Positions 9,144 to 18,238 of a stretch of 64,000 bases of DNA are shown here, in pieces (the stretch's first letter is position 1; each line of letters opens with the position of its first letter). The translations under genes and the position numbers were made by a program. The DNA is from Phaeobacter sp. J2-8. GTDB taxonomy: Bacteria > Pseudomonadota > Alphaproteobacteria > Rhodobacterales > Rhodobacteraceae. The stretch lies in NCBI RefSeq assembly GCF_022867865.1, contig NZ_JALIEC010000001.1:496001-560000 (forward strand). The letters are read 5' to 3'. The notes under the pieces are model-generated. The model was given only the letters and a program-made list of their open reading frames with translations, was not told the DNA's origin and did not search any database.

Positions 9144-10445
9144 ATGCCCGTCTTTTTGTCCACCCGCGATGCCGATTTCGAGACGCAGTTTGCCACCTTG
9201 CTCGCGGCCAAACGCGAAGACAGCCCCGATGTCGATGACGTGGTTGCGGGTATCATTGCCGATGTGCGCGCGCGCGGCGATGCGGCGGTGCTGGCACTGA
9301 CGGAAAAGTTTGATCGCATGGCGATCCGGGCGGATCAGCTGGCCTTCACCCCCGATGAAATCGAAGAGCATTGCGCCCGTGTCGGCGACGCCGAGCGTGC
9401 AGCACTGCAACTCGCGGCGGACCGTATCCGCGCCTATCACAGCCGCCAATTGCCCGAAGATCAACAATGGACCGATGCCGCGGGCGCGACACTTGGCTGG
9501 CGCTGGTCGCCGGTCTCTGCTGCCGGGCTTTATGTGCCCGGTGGTCTCGCGTCTTATCCGTCGTCGGTGTTGATGAACGCCATCCCGGCCAAGGTCGCGG
9601 GCGTGGGCCGATTGGCGATCACGGTGCCAACCCCGGATGGGGCGGTGAACCCATTGGTGTTGCTGGCGGCAAAAATTGCCGGGGTGGATGAAGATCTATC
9701 GGATCGGCGGCGCCCAGGCGATTGCCGCCCTGGCCTATGGCACCGAAACCATCGCCCCGGTGGACAAGATTACCGGCCCCGGCAATGCCTTTGTCGCGGC
9801 GGCAAAGCGCCGGGTGTTTGGCAAGGTTGGCATCGACATGATTGCCGGGCCGTCGGAAATTCTGGTGATCGCCGACCGGGATAACGATCCCGACTGGATC
9901 GCGCTGGATCTGATGAGCCAGGCCGAACATGACGAAAGCGCGCAATCGCTTTTGATCACTGATGATGCCGATTTTGGCCGCGCGGTGGCGGCAGCGGTCG
10001 AAAAACGTCTGGAAACGCTGGACCGGCGCGCCATTGCGGGGGCCAGCTGGCGGGATTTTGGCGCGGTGATCACCGTGGATACCCTGGACGAAGCCGCGCG
10101 CCTGTCGGATCGGATCGCGCCCGAACATCTTGAACTTTGTGTCGCGGACCCGGTGTCGCTCAGCCAGAAAGTCACCCACGCGGGGGCGATTTTCCTTGGC
10201 CAATGGACGCCCGAGGCGATCGGCGACTATGTCGGCGGGCCAAATCATGTTCTGCCCACGGCGCGTTCGGCGCGGTTCTATCCGGGCTTTCGGTGCTCGA
10301 CTTCATGAAACGCACCACCATTTCCCAGTTTACGCCGGACGCTTTGCGCGCCTGCGGCCCATCGGCCGAGGTTCTGGCACATTCCGAAAGCCTGGAGGCA
10401 CATGGGCTGTCGGTCACGGCCCGTTTGCGCAAACTGAACGGCTAA
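9144..10445 (+). pseudogene. hisD: histidinol dehydrogenase, interrupted by two single-base frameshifts
   Basis: HisD oxidises L-histidinol to L-histidine, the last two steps of histidine synthesis, using NAD and zinc. The start at 9144 (MPVFLSTRDADF) has AGGAG eight bases upstream. The frame is good to AAKIAGVDE, where an extra G at about 9693 shifts it. The next frame continues correctly with IYRIGGAQAIAALAYGTETI, the glycine-rich signature and the catalytic E-H region (APEHLEL). A second shift at about 10281, best explained by one lost T, is needed to reach SGLSVLDFMKRTTISQF and the stop at 10445. The two shifts cancel, leaving 433 residues, the normal length. Every conserved block survives, so sequencing error is more likely than gene loss. 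Confidence 0.9.
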
Positions 10446-10530
10446 GAGCGGATCACAGGCGCGGATGGATTGCCCAAGGCGGATCAATCCGCTACCCAAG
10501 GTCAATCATCAGCCAAGCGAGGCCCGCAAG

Positions 10531-11010
10531 ATGAGCTGTATCATCGAGATCAATCTGGACGATGCCAACCTGCCACCGCCGACGCCAGAAGTGGATCAGG
10601 AACGTAAGGTCGCGATGTTCGACCTGATGGAGCAAAATTCTTTTTCCCTGCCCCTGCGTGATGACCGGGCGGTGCCGCCGGGTCCGTATCGGCTCGATCT
10701 GTCGATCCGGGAAAAGCGGCTGGTGTTTACGGTCACCACCGAAGAGCGCAGCGATGTGGCGGAATTTCACCTGTCCCTCAGCCCGTTCCGGCAAGTGGTC
10801 AAAGATTATTTCCAGATCTGCAAAAGCTATTTTGATGCGGTCAAATCCCTGCCCGCCAGCCAGATCGAAACAATCGACATGGCGCGGCGCGGCATACACA
10901 ACGAAGGCGCACGCATTTTGCAGGAGCGTTTGGAAGGCAAGGCAATTGTTGACACCGATACCGCGCGGCGCCTGTTCACGCTGATCTGCGTGCTACAGTT
11001 CGGAGGCTGA
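10531..11010 (+). CDS. UPF0262 family protein
   Basis: A 159-residue member of UPF0262, a family found almost only in alphaproteobacteria, with no known function. Recognisable blocks are IEINLDDANLPPPTPEVDQE near the N-terminus, then PYRLDLSIREKRLVF and the C-terminal ARRGIHNEGARILQERLEGK. The start at 10531 (MSCIIEIN) gives the family length. In related genomes this gene usually follows hisD, as it does here 85 bases downstream, and it sits directly ahead of the low-molecular-weight phosphatase gene, separated by 4 bases. That suggests one transcript. Confidence 0.88.
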   Translation: MSCIIEINLDDANLPPPTPEVDQERKVAMFDLMEQNSFSLPLRDDRAVPPGPYRLDLSIREKRLVFTVTTEERSDVAEFHLSLSPFRQVVKDYFQICKSYFDAVKSLPASQIETIDMARRGIHNEGARILQERLEGKAIVDTDTARRLFTLICVLQFGG

Positions 11011-11014
11011 CCCC

Positions 11015-11476
11015 GTGACCCTGCCGCTGCCGCAATCCATTCTGTTTTGCTGTGACCACAATGCTGTCCGTTCGCCCATGGCCGAGGCGATCATGAAAAA
11101 GCTCTATGGTCAGAGCACCTATGTGCAATCTGTCGGCGTGCGCAATGATCTCGAAGTGGACGGCTATGCCATCTGTGTCTGCAATGAAATCGGTGTGCAG
11201 CTTGATCGCCACCGATCCCGCAGCTTCGACGAGATGGAACACCTGGGCGAGGCGCTGTCCTCTTTCGATCTGGTGGTCGCCCTGTCGCCGCTCAGCCGCG
11301 CCAAAGCGGAAGAGCTGACGCGGTGTTTTCACCTGAAAGTCGACTATTGGCCGGTTTTCGAACCCACCGATCACGGCACAAACCGCACGGACAAGCTTGC
11401 GGCCTATCGCAAGACAAGGGACGAGATTGTCGACCGGCTCAAGGCCACCTGGGGGGCGGATCGCGCCAGATCTTAA
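11015..11476 (+). CDS. low-molecular-weight phosphotyrosine phosphatase family protein
   Basis: A 153-residue protein of the LMW-PTP/arsenate-reductase fold. The catalytic P-loop C-X5-R-S is present near the N-terminus (CDHNAVRS, with an extra Cys just before). The acid-loop aspartate probably lies in the C-terminal part, around YWPVFEPTD. Members act as tyrosine or small-molecule phosphatases, or as arsenate reductases. No other arsenic genes are nearby, so a phosphatase is the safer label. The start is GTG at 11015 with GGAGG eight bases upstream, only 4 bases after the UPF0262 stop, so the two are probably translationally linked. Confidence 0.85.
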   Translation: MTLPLPQSILFCCDHNAVRSPMAEAIMKKLYGQSTYVQSVGVRNDLEVDGYAICVCNEIGVQLDRHRSRSFDEMEHLGEALSSFDLVVALSPLSRAKAEELTRCFHLKVDYWPVFEPTDHGTNRTDKLAAYRKTRDEIVDRLKATWGADRARS

Positions 11477-11507
11477 AACTGTTGTGCACTGCGCCTATAT
11501 TGAACGC

Positions 11508-11882
11508 ATGAAACACATTGCTTTTGCTACCGCATTCGTCGTGACGCTGTTGCCCCTGTCCCTTTCTGCCCAGGAAGAGACAGACAAGGGCGAAAGCCTG
11601 ATGGAACAAGGGGCCAGGTTGTTCTTTCAGGGGCTGATGGAAGAAATGGAACCTGCGCTGAAAGAGTTGGAAGGCATGGCCGATCAGGTCGAGCCGGGAC
11701 TGCGCAGCTTTGCCGAGAATATGGGGCCTGCGCTGCGGGATCTATTGACCGAGGTCGAGGATTGGAGCGCCTATCACTCGCCCGAGGTCCTGCCGAACGG
11801 TGACATCATCATCCGGCGCAAGACCCCGCAAGAGGACCTTCCGCAAGATCGAAAAGATCCCCCGGAAGAGATCGACCTCTAG
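11508..11882 (+). CDS. small exported protein of the hisD cluster, function unknown
   Basis: A 124-residue protein with a signal peptide (MKHIAFATAFVVTLLPLSLS, cut after AQ). The acidic mature chain contains an amphipathic helix region (MEEMEPALKELEGMADQVE) and a conserved-looking C-terminal segment, WSAYHSPEVLPNGDIIIRRK. Similar proteins follow UPF0262 and the phosphatase in related Rhodobacterales as far as I recall. No function is known. It is the last gene of the rightward cluster and ends 5 bases before the convergent cation transporter gene. Confidence 0.7.
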   Translation: MKHIAFATAFVVTLLPLSLSAQEETDKGESLMEQGARLFFQGLMEEMEPALKELEGMADQVEPGLRSFAENMGPALRDLLTEVEDWSAYHSPEVLPNGDIIIRRKTPQEDLPQDRKDPPEEIDL

Positions 11883-11887
11883 CCTGA

Positions 11888-12508
11888 TCACGCATGGCTG
11901 TGCTGCCGCCGTTCGGCCATGGCCTGATGCAGGATCTGCCAGGCCGAACTGAGGAAAAGCGCCGCCATGATGCCGGCCACGATCAAATCCGGCCAGCCGG
12001 TGGAGGTGCCCCAGACCCCAAGCGCGGCGAACAAAACCGCGACATTGCCGATGGCATCATTGCGCGAGCAGAGCCAGACCGAGCGCACATTGGCATCGCC
12101 GTCCTTGTATTTCACCAGGATCATGACCGAAATCAGATTGGCGGCCAGCGCCATTGCCCCGACCACCCCCATCACCGGCGCATCCGGCACCTCGGGGCCA
12201 AAGACCTGATACAGGGTCGACCCCATGACCCAAACCCCCATGAGCAACAGGCTGATCCCCTTGCCCAAAGCCGCAAGACTGCGGGTCTGTAAAGAAGCGC
12301 CAATCACCGCCAGCGAAATGCCATAGGTCAAGGCATCCCCGGCAAAATCCAGCGCATCAGCCTGAAGCGCCTGTGACCCGGAAAAATGGCCCGCCGTCAT
12401 TTCGACCACAAACATGGCTGCATTGATCGCAATCACCAGCCAAAGCCGACGTTTGTAATCCGTCGATACCCCATCGAATTTCGCATCGTGCCCGCAACAG
12501 CCTGCCAT
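11888..12508 (-). CDS. CDF-like cation transporter without C-terminal domain
   Basis: A 206-residue inner-membrane protein with about six hydrophobic segments, related to the cation diffusion facilitator family. It starts MAGCCGHDAKF at 12508, a Cys/His-bearing tail, with GAAGGA upstream. Segments around QADALDFAGDAL and CSRNDAIGNVAVL correspond to the metal-site helices of CDF proteins, but the usual histidines are replaced. The cytoplasmic C-terminal metal-sensing domain is absent. Proton-driven export of a divalent metal is the likely role. A MerR-type promoter directly upstream (12540-12570) supports metal-induced expression. Confidence 0.8.
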   Translation of the reverse strand: MAGCCGHDAKFDGVSTDYKRRLWLVIAINAAMFVVEMTAGHFSGSQALQADALDFAGDALTYGISLAVIGASLQTRSLAALGKGISLLLMGVWVMGSTLYQVFGPEVPDAPVMGVVGAMALAANLISVMILVKYKDGDANVRSVWLCSRNDAIGNVAVLFAALGVWGTSTGWPDLIVAGIMAALFLSSAWQILHQAMAERRQHSHA

Positions 12509-12539
12509 GGTCTTTCCTTCGAATCTACTCTCGACAGGC

Positions 12540-12570
12540 AATCTAATCCCTCTAGGGGCTGTAGGTTCAA
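12540..12570 (-). promoter_or_regulatory. MerR-family promoter/operator with 19-bp spacer
   Basis: On the minus strand TTGAAC (12565-12570) is the -35 element and TAGATT (12540-12545) the -10. Exactly 19 bases lie between them (12546-12564), filled by the dyad CCTACAG..CTAGAGG. Overlong 19-20 bp spacers carrying such a dyad are the hallmark of MerR-type metal-responsive activators (ZntR, CadR, PbrR). It drives the cation transporter gene, whose start is 32 bases downstream. No merR-like gene is within the window. Confidence 0.75.
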
Positions 12571-12629
12571 GAGGCTTCAGACCCGTTATTTTCGATCAAA
12601 AAGATATTCACTCGGTTTCGTCGCGCTGA

Positions 12630-12767
12630 CACGCGCCGACAGGCTGGGGGCCAGCCCCCAGACCCCCGGGATATTTTTGAACAGAAGAAGGCCAAGGTCC
12701 GCTTATCCGTTTCATCTGACCAGAAATATCCCGGGGGTGAGGCCGAAGGCCGAGGGGGCTGGCCCCC
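12630..12767. repeat. dispersed GGGATATTT element, two copies head to head
   Basis: One copy reads rightwards: a CTGGGGGCCAGCCCCCAG palindrome (12643-12660), then CCCCCGGGATATTTTTG and ACAGAAGAAG (to 12690). The second copy is inverted at 12713-12767 and has the same core and a GGGGGCTGGCCCCC palindrome. Together they fill the gap between the DUF2937 gene and the cation transporter promoter. The element recurs at five other places in this window. Confidence 0.7.
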
Positions 12768-12794
12768 TTTTGACTGCGTGGCGTCGTTTTTGGG

Positions 12795-13295
12795 TCAGGC
12801 GGGGGCGCGGCGGCGTCTGAATACCATCCGCAGGGCAGAGAAGATGAAGCCCAGAGCCAAGATCCCGGTCACAAATCCGGTGCCGGCAAAAACCACGCCT
12901 TCGAATGTGGCAGGCACCGCAGGCCTATAAGCCGACCAGGCGCGTTTCGTGACATCACTGTCGGTCATCCGTGTGGCCAGATAGGCCCGTGTGAACGGTC
13001 CCGCGCCTTGCAAAGCAGTGAGATCTGCCGAAAGGCGCGCGTGACGATCAAAGGTTCGCGCCATCGTCGTTGCGCGTTCGCGGGCCATTGCGCTGCCTTG
13101 GGCCAATTCCTGCAACGCGGCATCGCGGCTCAGTCCGACCTTGGCTGCGTCGGCGTCGAAATCGGCGACCACGCGGGACAGTTCATCCACCGCGCCGCCA
13201 AGCCGTTGGGTGTATTGTTGGGAGAACTCGGGAAATTGCGACAAGCCGGCCGCGCCGGTCAGACCGCCCGCCAATGTCAGTGCTCTTACGATCAT
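12795..13295 (-). CDS. DUF2937 family membrane protein
   Basis: A 166-residue DUF2937 protein. It opens MIVRALTLAGGLTGAAGLSQ and continues FPEFSQQYTQRLGGAVDELS, the family's most conserved part. A long helical region follows, then one clear transmembrane segment near the C-terminus (GTGFVTGILALGFIFSALRM) and a basic tail FRRRRAPA. The function is unknown. The start at 13295 matches the family N-terminus; an in-frame upstream codon at 13364 would add an unconserved extension that overlaps the proS downstream region. Confidence 0.82.
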   Translation of the reverse strand: MIVRALTLAGGLTGAAGLSQFPEFSQQYTQRLGGAVDELSRVVADFDADAAKVGLSRDAALQELAQGSAMARERATTMARTFDRHARLSADLTALQGAGPFTRAYLATRMTDSDVTKRAWSAYRPAVPATFEGVVFAGTGFVTGILALGFIFSALRMVFRRRRAPA

Positions 13296-13454
13296 TTTCT
13301 GCCCTGCCTGTTCCGAGACTTCTGACAGTAAAGCCCGGACCATCACACGATCAAGGCCGGCCATCAGTTATCATGACTGGCGGGCAGGCCGAAATCCGTG
13401 CCGCAGTGGCCTTTGAAGCTGCCGCGATTGCCGCCCGGACCCACATGCACAAAG

Positions 13455-13490
13455 CAAAAGGTCCGGGGCATTGGCATGTCCCCGGACCTT
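13455..13490 (-). terminator. rho-independent terminator of proS
   Basis: AAGGTCCGGGG (13458-13468) pairs perfectly with CCCCGGACCTT (13480-13490), an 11-bp stem. On the minus strand it runs into TTTTGCTTTG. It lies 30 bases beyond the true proS stop at 13520. Confidence 0.85.
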
Positions 13491-13519
13491 GAATGCTGAT
13501 TGTCTTGTCTCCGCCTGAC

Positions 13520-14861
13520 TTAGAGCAGACCGGCATAGATTGCGGCGATACGTTTGACGGCCTCTTCCGGTGGCAGCTCTTCGCTTTCGCCAGTGCGCCG
13601 CGATGTCAGCTCGACCACGCCGTTTTTCAATCCGCGCGGGCCGACGGTGATGCGCCAGGGCAGGCCGATCAGGTCCATGGTGGCGAATTTGCCGCCAGGC
13701 GCGTTCCTTGCGGTCGTCATAAAGCGGATCAAGACCCAGTGCTTTCAGCGATGCATAAAGCGCGTCGCAGGCGCCATCGGCCTCGGCGTCGCCCTGTTTC
13801 AGGTTGACGATACCGCAATGGAACGGTGTCACACCTTCGGGCCAGATGATGCCGTTGTCGTCATGGCTGGCTTCGATGATCGCCCCCAGAAGGCGGGACA
13901 CGCCGATGCCGTGCGATCCCATATGCACCGGCACCTTGTTGCCTTCGCCATCGGTGACGGTCGCGCCCATGGGTTCGGAATATTTGGTGCCGAAATAGAA
14001 GATCTGGCCAACCTCGATGCCGCGCGCGGTGCGGCGACGTTCCTCGGGCACCTGATTGAACAGCGCTTCGTCGTGGGTTTCGTCGGTGCGGGCATAGCGC
14101 GAGGTGAATTCGTCCAGCACCGCGCGGCAGGCCTCGTGGCTGTCGTGGTCGATCTCGCGGTTGCCGAATTTCAGATCGGTGATCTCGCTGTCATAGAACA
14201 CCTCGGATTCGCCTGTGTCCGCCAGCACCAGGAATTCATGGGTGTCGTCGCCACCGATCGGGCCGCTGTCGGCGCGCATCGGGATCGCCTGCAGGCCCAT
14301 GCGTTCATAGGTGCGCAGATAGCTGACGAGGTGGCGGTTATAGGCGTGCAGCGCGTCTTCCTTCGTCAGATCGAAGTTATAGCCGTCCTTCATCAGGAAT
14401 TCGCGCCCGCGCATCACGCCAAACCGCGGGCGGATCTCGTCGCGGAATTTCCACTGAATATGATAGAGCGTCAGCGGCAGATCCTTGTAGCTGCCGACAT
14501 GGCTGCGGAAGATGTCGGTGATCAGCTCTTCGTTGGTGGGACCATAAAGCATGTCGCGCTTGTGCCGGTCGGTGATGCGCAGCATCTCTTCGCCATAATC
14601 ATCATACCGCCCGCTTTCCCGCCAGAGATCGGCGGATTGCAGGGTCGGCATGAGCAGGGGGATATGGCCAACACGTTGCTGTTCCTCGTGCACGATCTGT
14701 TCGATCCGGCGCAGCACCTTGTAGCCCAGCGGCAGCCAGGAATAGATCCCGGCGCTGGATTGTTTGATCATCCCCGCCCGCAGCATCAGCCGGTGGCTGA
14801 CAATTTGCGCCTCGGCGGGGTTTTCCTTGAGAACCGGCAGAAAATAGCGGGACAGGCGCAT
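13520..14861 (-). pseudogene. proS: prolyl-tRNA synthetase, one single-base frameshift
   Basis: ProRS charges tRNA-Pro. This is the short alphaproteobacterial form without the editing insertion, about 446 residues. The N-terminus ([18 protein letters not shown]) and the class II motifs (motif 2 around [21 protein letters not shown], split here as [10 protein letters not shown] and REFLMKDGY; motif 3 [14 protein letters not shown]) are intact. After [11 protein letters not shown] an extra base at about 13697 throws the frame; removing it gives [19 protein letters not shown] and a normal C-terminus ending AAIYAGLL at 13520. Because the enzyme is essential, I regard the shift as a sequence error. 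A terminator follows. Confidence 0.92.
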
Positions 14862-14896
14862 GCGGGGTCGTCCTTTGGGTCAAAACAGGGGGCCAT

Positions 14897-15124
14897 TCAG
14901 GCTTTCCCGAACGTTTTGATCCATGTCGCCAGTTTTGGCAAGCGACGCAGGCGATTCAGCCAGAGCGCCCGGGTTGCCCGGCGTTTGGCGCGCCGCATCT
15001 TTTTCCGGTTCTCGGCGTGTTCCTTGTGCAACCTGTGTTTCATTTCCGCAAATATCGCCTGTTCGCGGCGGTATTCGGTTTCTGGTTGGCGGGTGCAGAG
15101 TGTATGTGTGGTCAGGATTATCAT
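14897..15124 (-). CDS. small basic protein, function unknown
   Basis: A 75-residue, strongly basic protein (MIILTTHTLCTRQPETEYRR at the N-terminus; the middle is Arg/Lys-rich, for example ENRKKMRRAKRRATRALW). No domain is recognised. A good ribosome-binding site, AGGAGGT, lies nine bases before the ATG, which supports that it is translated. It ends 35 bases upstream of proS on the same strand and is divergent from the LysR gene, with 81 bases between the starts. Confidence 0.6.
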   Translation of the reverse strand: MIILTTHTLCTRQPETEYRREQAIFAEMKHRLHKEHAENRKKMRRAKRRATRALWLNRLRRLPKLATWIKTFGKA

Positions 15125-15205
15125 GGCTGCGGACCTCCTGTTTCTGGAAATGCGCCGGAATCGCGGGCCACAAAAGCGGGTGTTTTCGTGACTGACGTTT
15201 CAAAA

Positions 15206-16024
15206 ATGAAAATGTCGTGGGACGATCTGGCGCTGTTTCTGGCGATTGCCGATGCCGGCGGATTGGGCGGTGCGGCGCGTCTGACCGGGGTCAGCCAGCC
15301 GACCCTGTCGCGTCACATGGCGCGGTTGGAGGCCGGATTGGCCAAGCGGCTGTTTCATCGTGGTGCCCGGGGCTATGCGTTGACCGCCGAGGGGCGGGCG
15401 TTGGTGCCACAGGTGCGGGCGTTGAAACGCGGGGCCGAAGGGATCGAGGTCTGGGCGCAGGAGCGTGCCGCCGCGCGTCCGGTGCGGTTTTCCGCCGGCA
15501 CCTGGTCGTCGCTTTGGATCGCCGGACGGATCGGCCGGGTCTGGGATGTCGGTGCCAGCTGGCGGCCTGTGTTCCTCAGCGCGGATGCCAAGATGGACAT
15601 TGCAAGACGCGAGGTCGATGTCGGCCTGCGCAATCTGCAACCGGATCAGCCATGGCTGGCGGCGCGCCCTTTGCGCCAGATCACCTATGCCGCTTTTGCG
15701 CGGGACGGCGATGTGCGCGGTTGGGTGGTGTCGGGGCATCCCGCACGTCCGACCCCATCGGCCCGCTGGACCCGGTCGCATCATGGCAATGACATCACCG
15801 CCGAGGCAAATGATCCACGGCTGGCGGCGCAATTGGCGCAACAGGGTCTGGGGCGCATTGTCTTGCCGGTCTTTGCCGCAGATCTGGTGCCGGGGTTGTT
15901 GCGGGTTTCGGATGATATCGACGTGTTGGCGCACCGCGAATGGCTGGTCAGCCATCAGGACACCCGCAATGACCCGCCGGTACGCGCGGCGCTGGATGCG
16001 CTGGCCGAATTGCTGGGGGGATGA
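15206..16024 (+). CDS. LysR-family transcriptional regulator
   Basis: A 272-residue LysR-type regulator, a little shorter than the usual 300. The N-terminal winged helix-turn-helix is clear (WDDLALFLAIADAGGLGGAA then LTGVSQPTLSRHMARLEA and LFHRGARGYALTAEGRAL). The effector-binding part is degenerate in places, and its target is not evident. The ATG at 15206 is chosen; GTG at 15188 and ATG at 15212 are also in frame. The divergent neighbour is the small basic protein gene, so the 81-base gap may hold its operator. Confidence 0.82.
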   Translation: MKMSWDDLALFLAIADAGGLGGAARLTGVSQPTLSRHMARLEAGLAKRLFHRGARGYALTAEGRALVPQVRALKRGAEGIEVWAQERAAARPVRFSAGTWSSLWIAGRIGRVWDVGASWRPVFLSADAKMDIARREVDVGLRNLQPDQPWLAARPLRQITYAAFARDGDVRGWVVSGHPARPTPSARWTRSHHGNDITAEANDPRLAAQLAQQGLGRIVLPVFAADLVPGLLRVSDDIDVLAHREWLVSHQDTRNDPPVRAALDALAELLGG

Positions 16025-16207
16025 TCCGCGCCTGCGGGGTGCCATCTGCGGGCCAGGCGGCGGCCCACAACACCCAAAGCCACACCCAAATCCGCAACAA
16101 AGTCGGCCAATCCCCGCTCTTGAAACCGCCACTCTTGAAACCCAATGCGCAACGCGCGATGTAGCGAAGGACAGGAACCGCAAACCGCGCAAACAGAAGG
16201 TGACCCG

Positions 16208-17263
16208 ATGGCCTTGCCCGTACAGGATCAGTTCAAATATTGGGGCGTCACCGCTGTGGTGTTTGCCGTCGTGCTTTGGTTTCTGGGCGACGTGCTCTTG
16301 CCGTTTGTTCTGGGGGGGGCGATTGCCTATTTCCTCGACCCGGTGGCGGACCGATTGGAAAAGATGGGTTTGACGCGGCCCGCATCGGTTGCGGTGATCA
16401 CCGTGCTGGCGCTGGTTCTGTTCATCGTCATGGCCTTGCTGGTTGTGCCGACGCTTGTGGCCCAGGCGATTGACCTGATCGACATCGCGCCAACCCTGTT
16501 CAGCAATCTGCGCGATTTTCTGGTGGCGCAATTCCCGGATCTGGTGGATTCCGAAAGTACCCTGCGCCAGTCGCTGATCGCGGTCGGCGAAAAGATCCAG
16601 TCTTATGGCGGCAAGCTGCTGGAAACCCTGCTGACCTCTGCGGCGTCGATAATCAACATCGTCCTGTTGTTTGTGATCGTGCCGGTTGTGGCGGTCTATC
16701 TGTTGGTGGATTGGGACAATATGGTGGCGCGGGTTGATGATTTGTTGCCGCGCGATCATGCGCCGGTCATTCGTCGCCTTGCCGCGGACATCGACAAGAC
16801 GCTGGCCAGCTTCATTCGCGGCATGGGGACCGTTTGTCTGATTCTGGGCACCTATTATGCGGTGGCACTGATGCTTGCCGGGCTGCAATTCGGGCTGGTT
16901 GTCGGCTTTATCGCCGGGTTGATCACCTTTATTCCCTATGTGGGGGCGCTGGTTGGCGGGGCCTTGGCGGTGGGTCTGGCACTGTTCCAATTTTGGGGCG
17001 ATTGGTTGTCGATTGCGATTGTCGGGCTAATCTTTGTTGTCGGACAGATCATCGAAGGCAACTTCCTGACACCCAAGCTGGTGGGATCGTCCGTCGGGTT
17101 GCATCCGGTTTGGCTGTTGCTGGCGTTGAGCGTCTTTGGCTCGCTTTTCGGTTTTGTCGGGATGTTGGTTGCTGTGCCGGTTGCGGCGGCGTTGGGGGTG
17201 GTGGCACGATTTGCCACACGGAAATACCTCGACAGTCGGCTGTATCGCGGGCAATCTGAATGA
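16208..17263 (+). CDS. AI-2E family permease (PF01594)
   Basis: A 351-residue inner-membrane protein of the AI-2E transporter superfamily (formerly PerM/UPF0118). There are about eight hydrophobic segments: an N-terminal pair around AVVFAVVLWFLGDVLLPFVLG, a soluble middle region, and a C-terminal block with GLITFIPYVGALVGG and the conserved GNFLTPKLVGSSVGLHPVWL (written here as GNFLTPKLVG and SVGLHPVW). Roles proposed for the family include autoinducer export and Na+/H+ exchange, and which applies here is unknown. The start at 16208 (MALPVQDQFKY) follows GAAGG. It is 24 bases ahead of hdaA, the usual arrangement in this group. Confidence 0.88.
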   Translation: MALPVQDQFKYWGVTAVVFAVVLWFLGDVLLPFVLGGAIAYFLDPVADRLEKMGLTRPASVAVITVLALVLFIVMALLVVPTLVAQAIDLIDIAPTLFSNLRDFLVAQFPDLVDSESTLRQSLIAVGEKIQSYGGKLLETLLTSAASIINIVLLFVIVPVVAVYLLVDWDNMVARVDDLLPRDHAPVIRRLAADIDKTLASFIRGMGTVCLILGTYYAVALMLAGLQFGLVVGFIAGLITFIPYVGALVGGALAVGLALFQFWGDWLSIAIVGLIFVVGQIIEGNFLTPKLVGSSVGLHPVWLLLALSVFGSLFGFVGMLVAVPVAAALGVVARFATRKYLDSRLYRGQSE

Positions 17264-17287
17264 TGGTCGTGTGGAAGGCCGGGGCAC

Positions 17288-17977
17288 TTGAACATGACGA
17301 CACAATTGAAATTCGATTTGGTGACTCGCCCGGCACTGGGGCGCGAGGATTTTTATGTCTCGCCGTCCAATGCGCTGGCGCTAAGCCTGATTGACGGTTG
17401 GCGCGACTGGCCGAACCGCAAATTGGTGCTGACCGGACCGCCGGGCAGCGGCAAGACCCATCTGGCGCATGTCTGGGCCGAAGATGCCGGGGCGCGCATT
17501 GTTTCCGCAGAAGATCTGCCGGATGCCAGCGTCGCGGAATTGGCGCAGGCGCCGCTCTGTATCGAAAACGTGCAGCGCGCAGCCGGCAACGGCGATGCTG
17601 AGGCCCATATGTTTCACCTGCATAATCTGGTGCTGGCCGAGGGCCATGCGCTGTTGATGACGGCGGTCGAGGATCCGGTGCGCTGGAACCTGACATTGCC
17701 GGATCTGCAAAGCCGCGCCCAGGGGACACAGGTGGTGGCGTTGAACCCGCCGGATGATGCCTTGCTTGGGGCGGTGCTGGGCAAATTGTTTGCGGATCGC
17801 CAACTGGGCCCCAATCCCGACGTTGTGCCGTATCTGGTGCGCCATGCGCCCCGCTCCTTTGTTGCGGCGCAGGCGATTGTCGCGCGGCTGGATGATCTGG
17901 CGATGGCCAGCGGCAAACCAATAAGCCGCGATATGGCGCGCCGGGTGCTGCGCGAAATTCCCGAGATCGAGGACTGA
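17288..17977 (+). CDS. hdaA: HdaA-like DnaA regulatory inactivator
   Basis: A 229-residue AAA+ protein related to the ATPase domain of DnaA. HdaA binds the replication sliding clamp and stimulates ATP hydrolysis by DnaA, which prevents over-initiation. The N-terminal QLKFDL resembles the clamp-binding peptide of the family. Walker A is GPPGSGKTH, and the arginine-finger region falls around PDLQSRAQGTQ. The C-terminal DNA-binding domain of DnaA is missing, as expected. It follows the AI-2E permease gene closely and is likely co-transcribed with it. Confidence 0.88.
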   Translation: MNMTTQLKFDLVTRPALGREDFYVSPSNALALSLIDGWRDWPNRKLVLTGPPGSGKTHLAHVWAEDAGARIVSAEDLPDASVAELAQAPLCIENVQRAAGNGDAEAHMFHLHNLVLAEGHALLMTAVEDPVRWNLTLPDLQSRAQGTQVVALNPPDDALLGAVLGKLFADRQLGPNPDVVPYLVRHAPRSFVAAQAIVARLDDLAMASGKPISRDMARRVLREIPEIED

Positions 17978-18150
17978 GATCCCGGCTCTTTCCCCGGCCC
18001 TGTCGCCGCCGTTTCGGGAAGGGGCGGGCCGGAATTCACAACCGCTTTTGATCTATCGCGATGTTCCGGCCATTCCCCGCCGCCAGATTGGCGCGAATTG
18101 CGCGGTCTTTTGCTGAAATCCGCAAAAATAAGGGAATTTTGGCCAATTTC

Positions 18151-18178
18151 TTGACGATACGCGAGCTGGGCCTAGCTC
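18151..18178 (+). promoter_or_regulatory. possible promoter of the DUF1328/YqjD/YqjE-like cluster
   Basis: TTGACG (18151-18156), a 16-base spacer, then TAGCTC (18173-18178), 61 bases before the DUF1328 start. The -35 is strong and the -10 weak, so an alternative sigma factor is possible. The rest of the 17978-18238 gap shows no gene. Confidence 0.4.
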
Positions 18179-18238
18179 TTTTCACATCGAAAGCGTCGCA
18201 ATCCTGTGGCGCTGACGTTGTTTTGAAGGAGTAGAACC

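Noticed and set aside
12540-12570. Ordinary sigma-70 promoter for the cation transporter
   Set aside because: The 19-base spacer is too long for an unassisted promoter, and the dyad in it points to a MerR-type activator instead.
13554-15191. Long open frame (545 codons) antisense to proS
   Set aside because: It mirrors the proS codons on the opposite strand. It has no known domain, and its composition is that of a shadow frame. High GC makes such frames long by chance.
15200-16990. Long open frame (596 codons) antisense to the LysR and AI-2E genes
   Set aside because: A shadow of two well-supported genes. Its protein is rich in Gln, His and Arg, as reversed GC-rich coding strands typically are.
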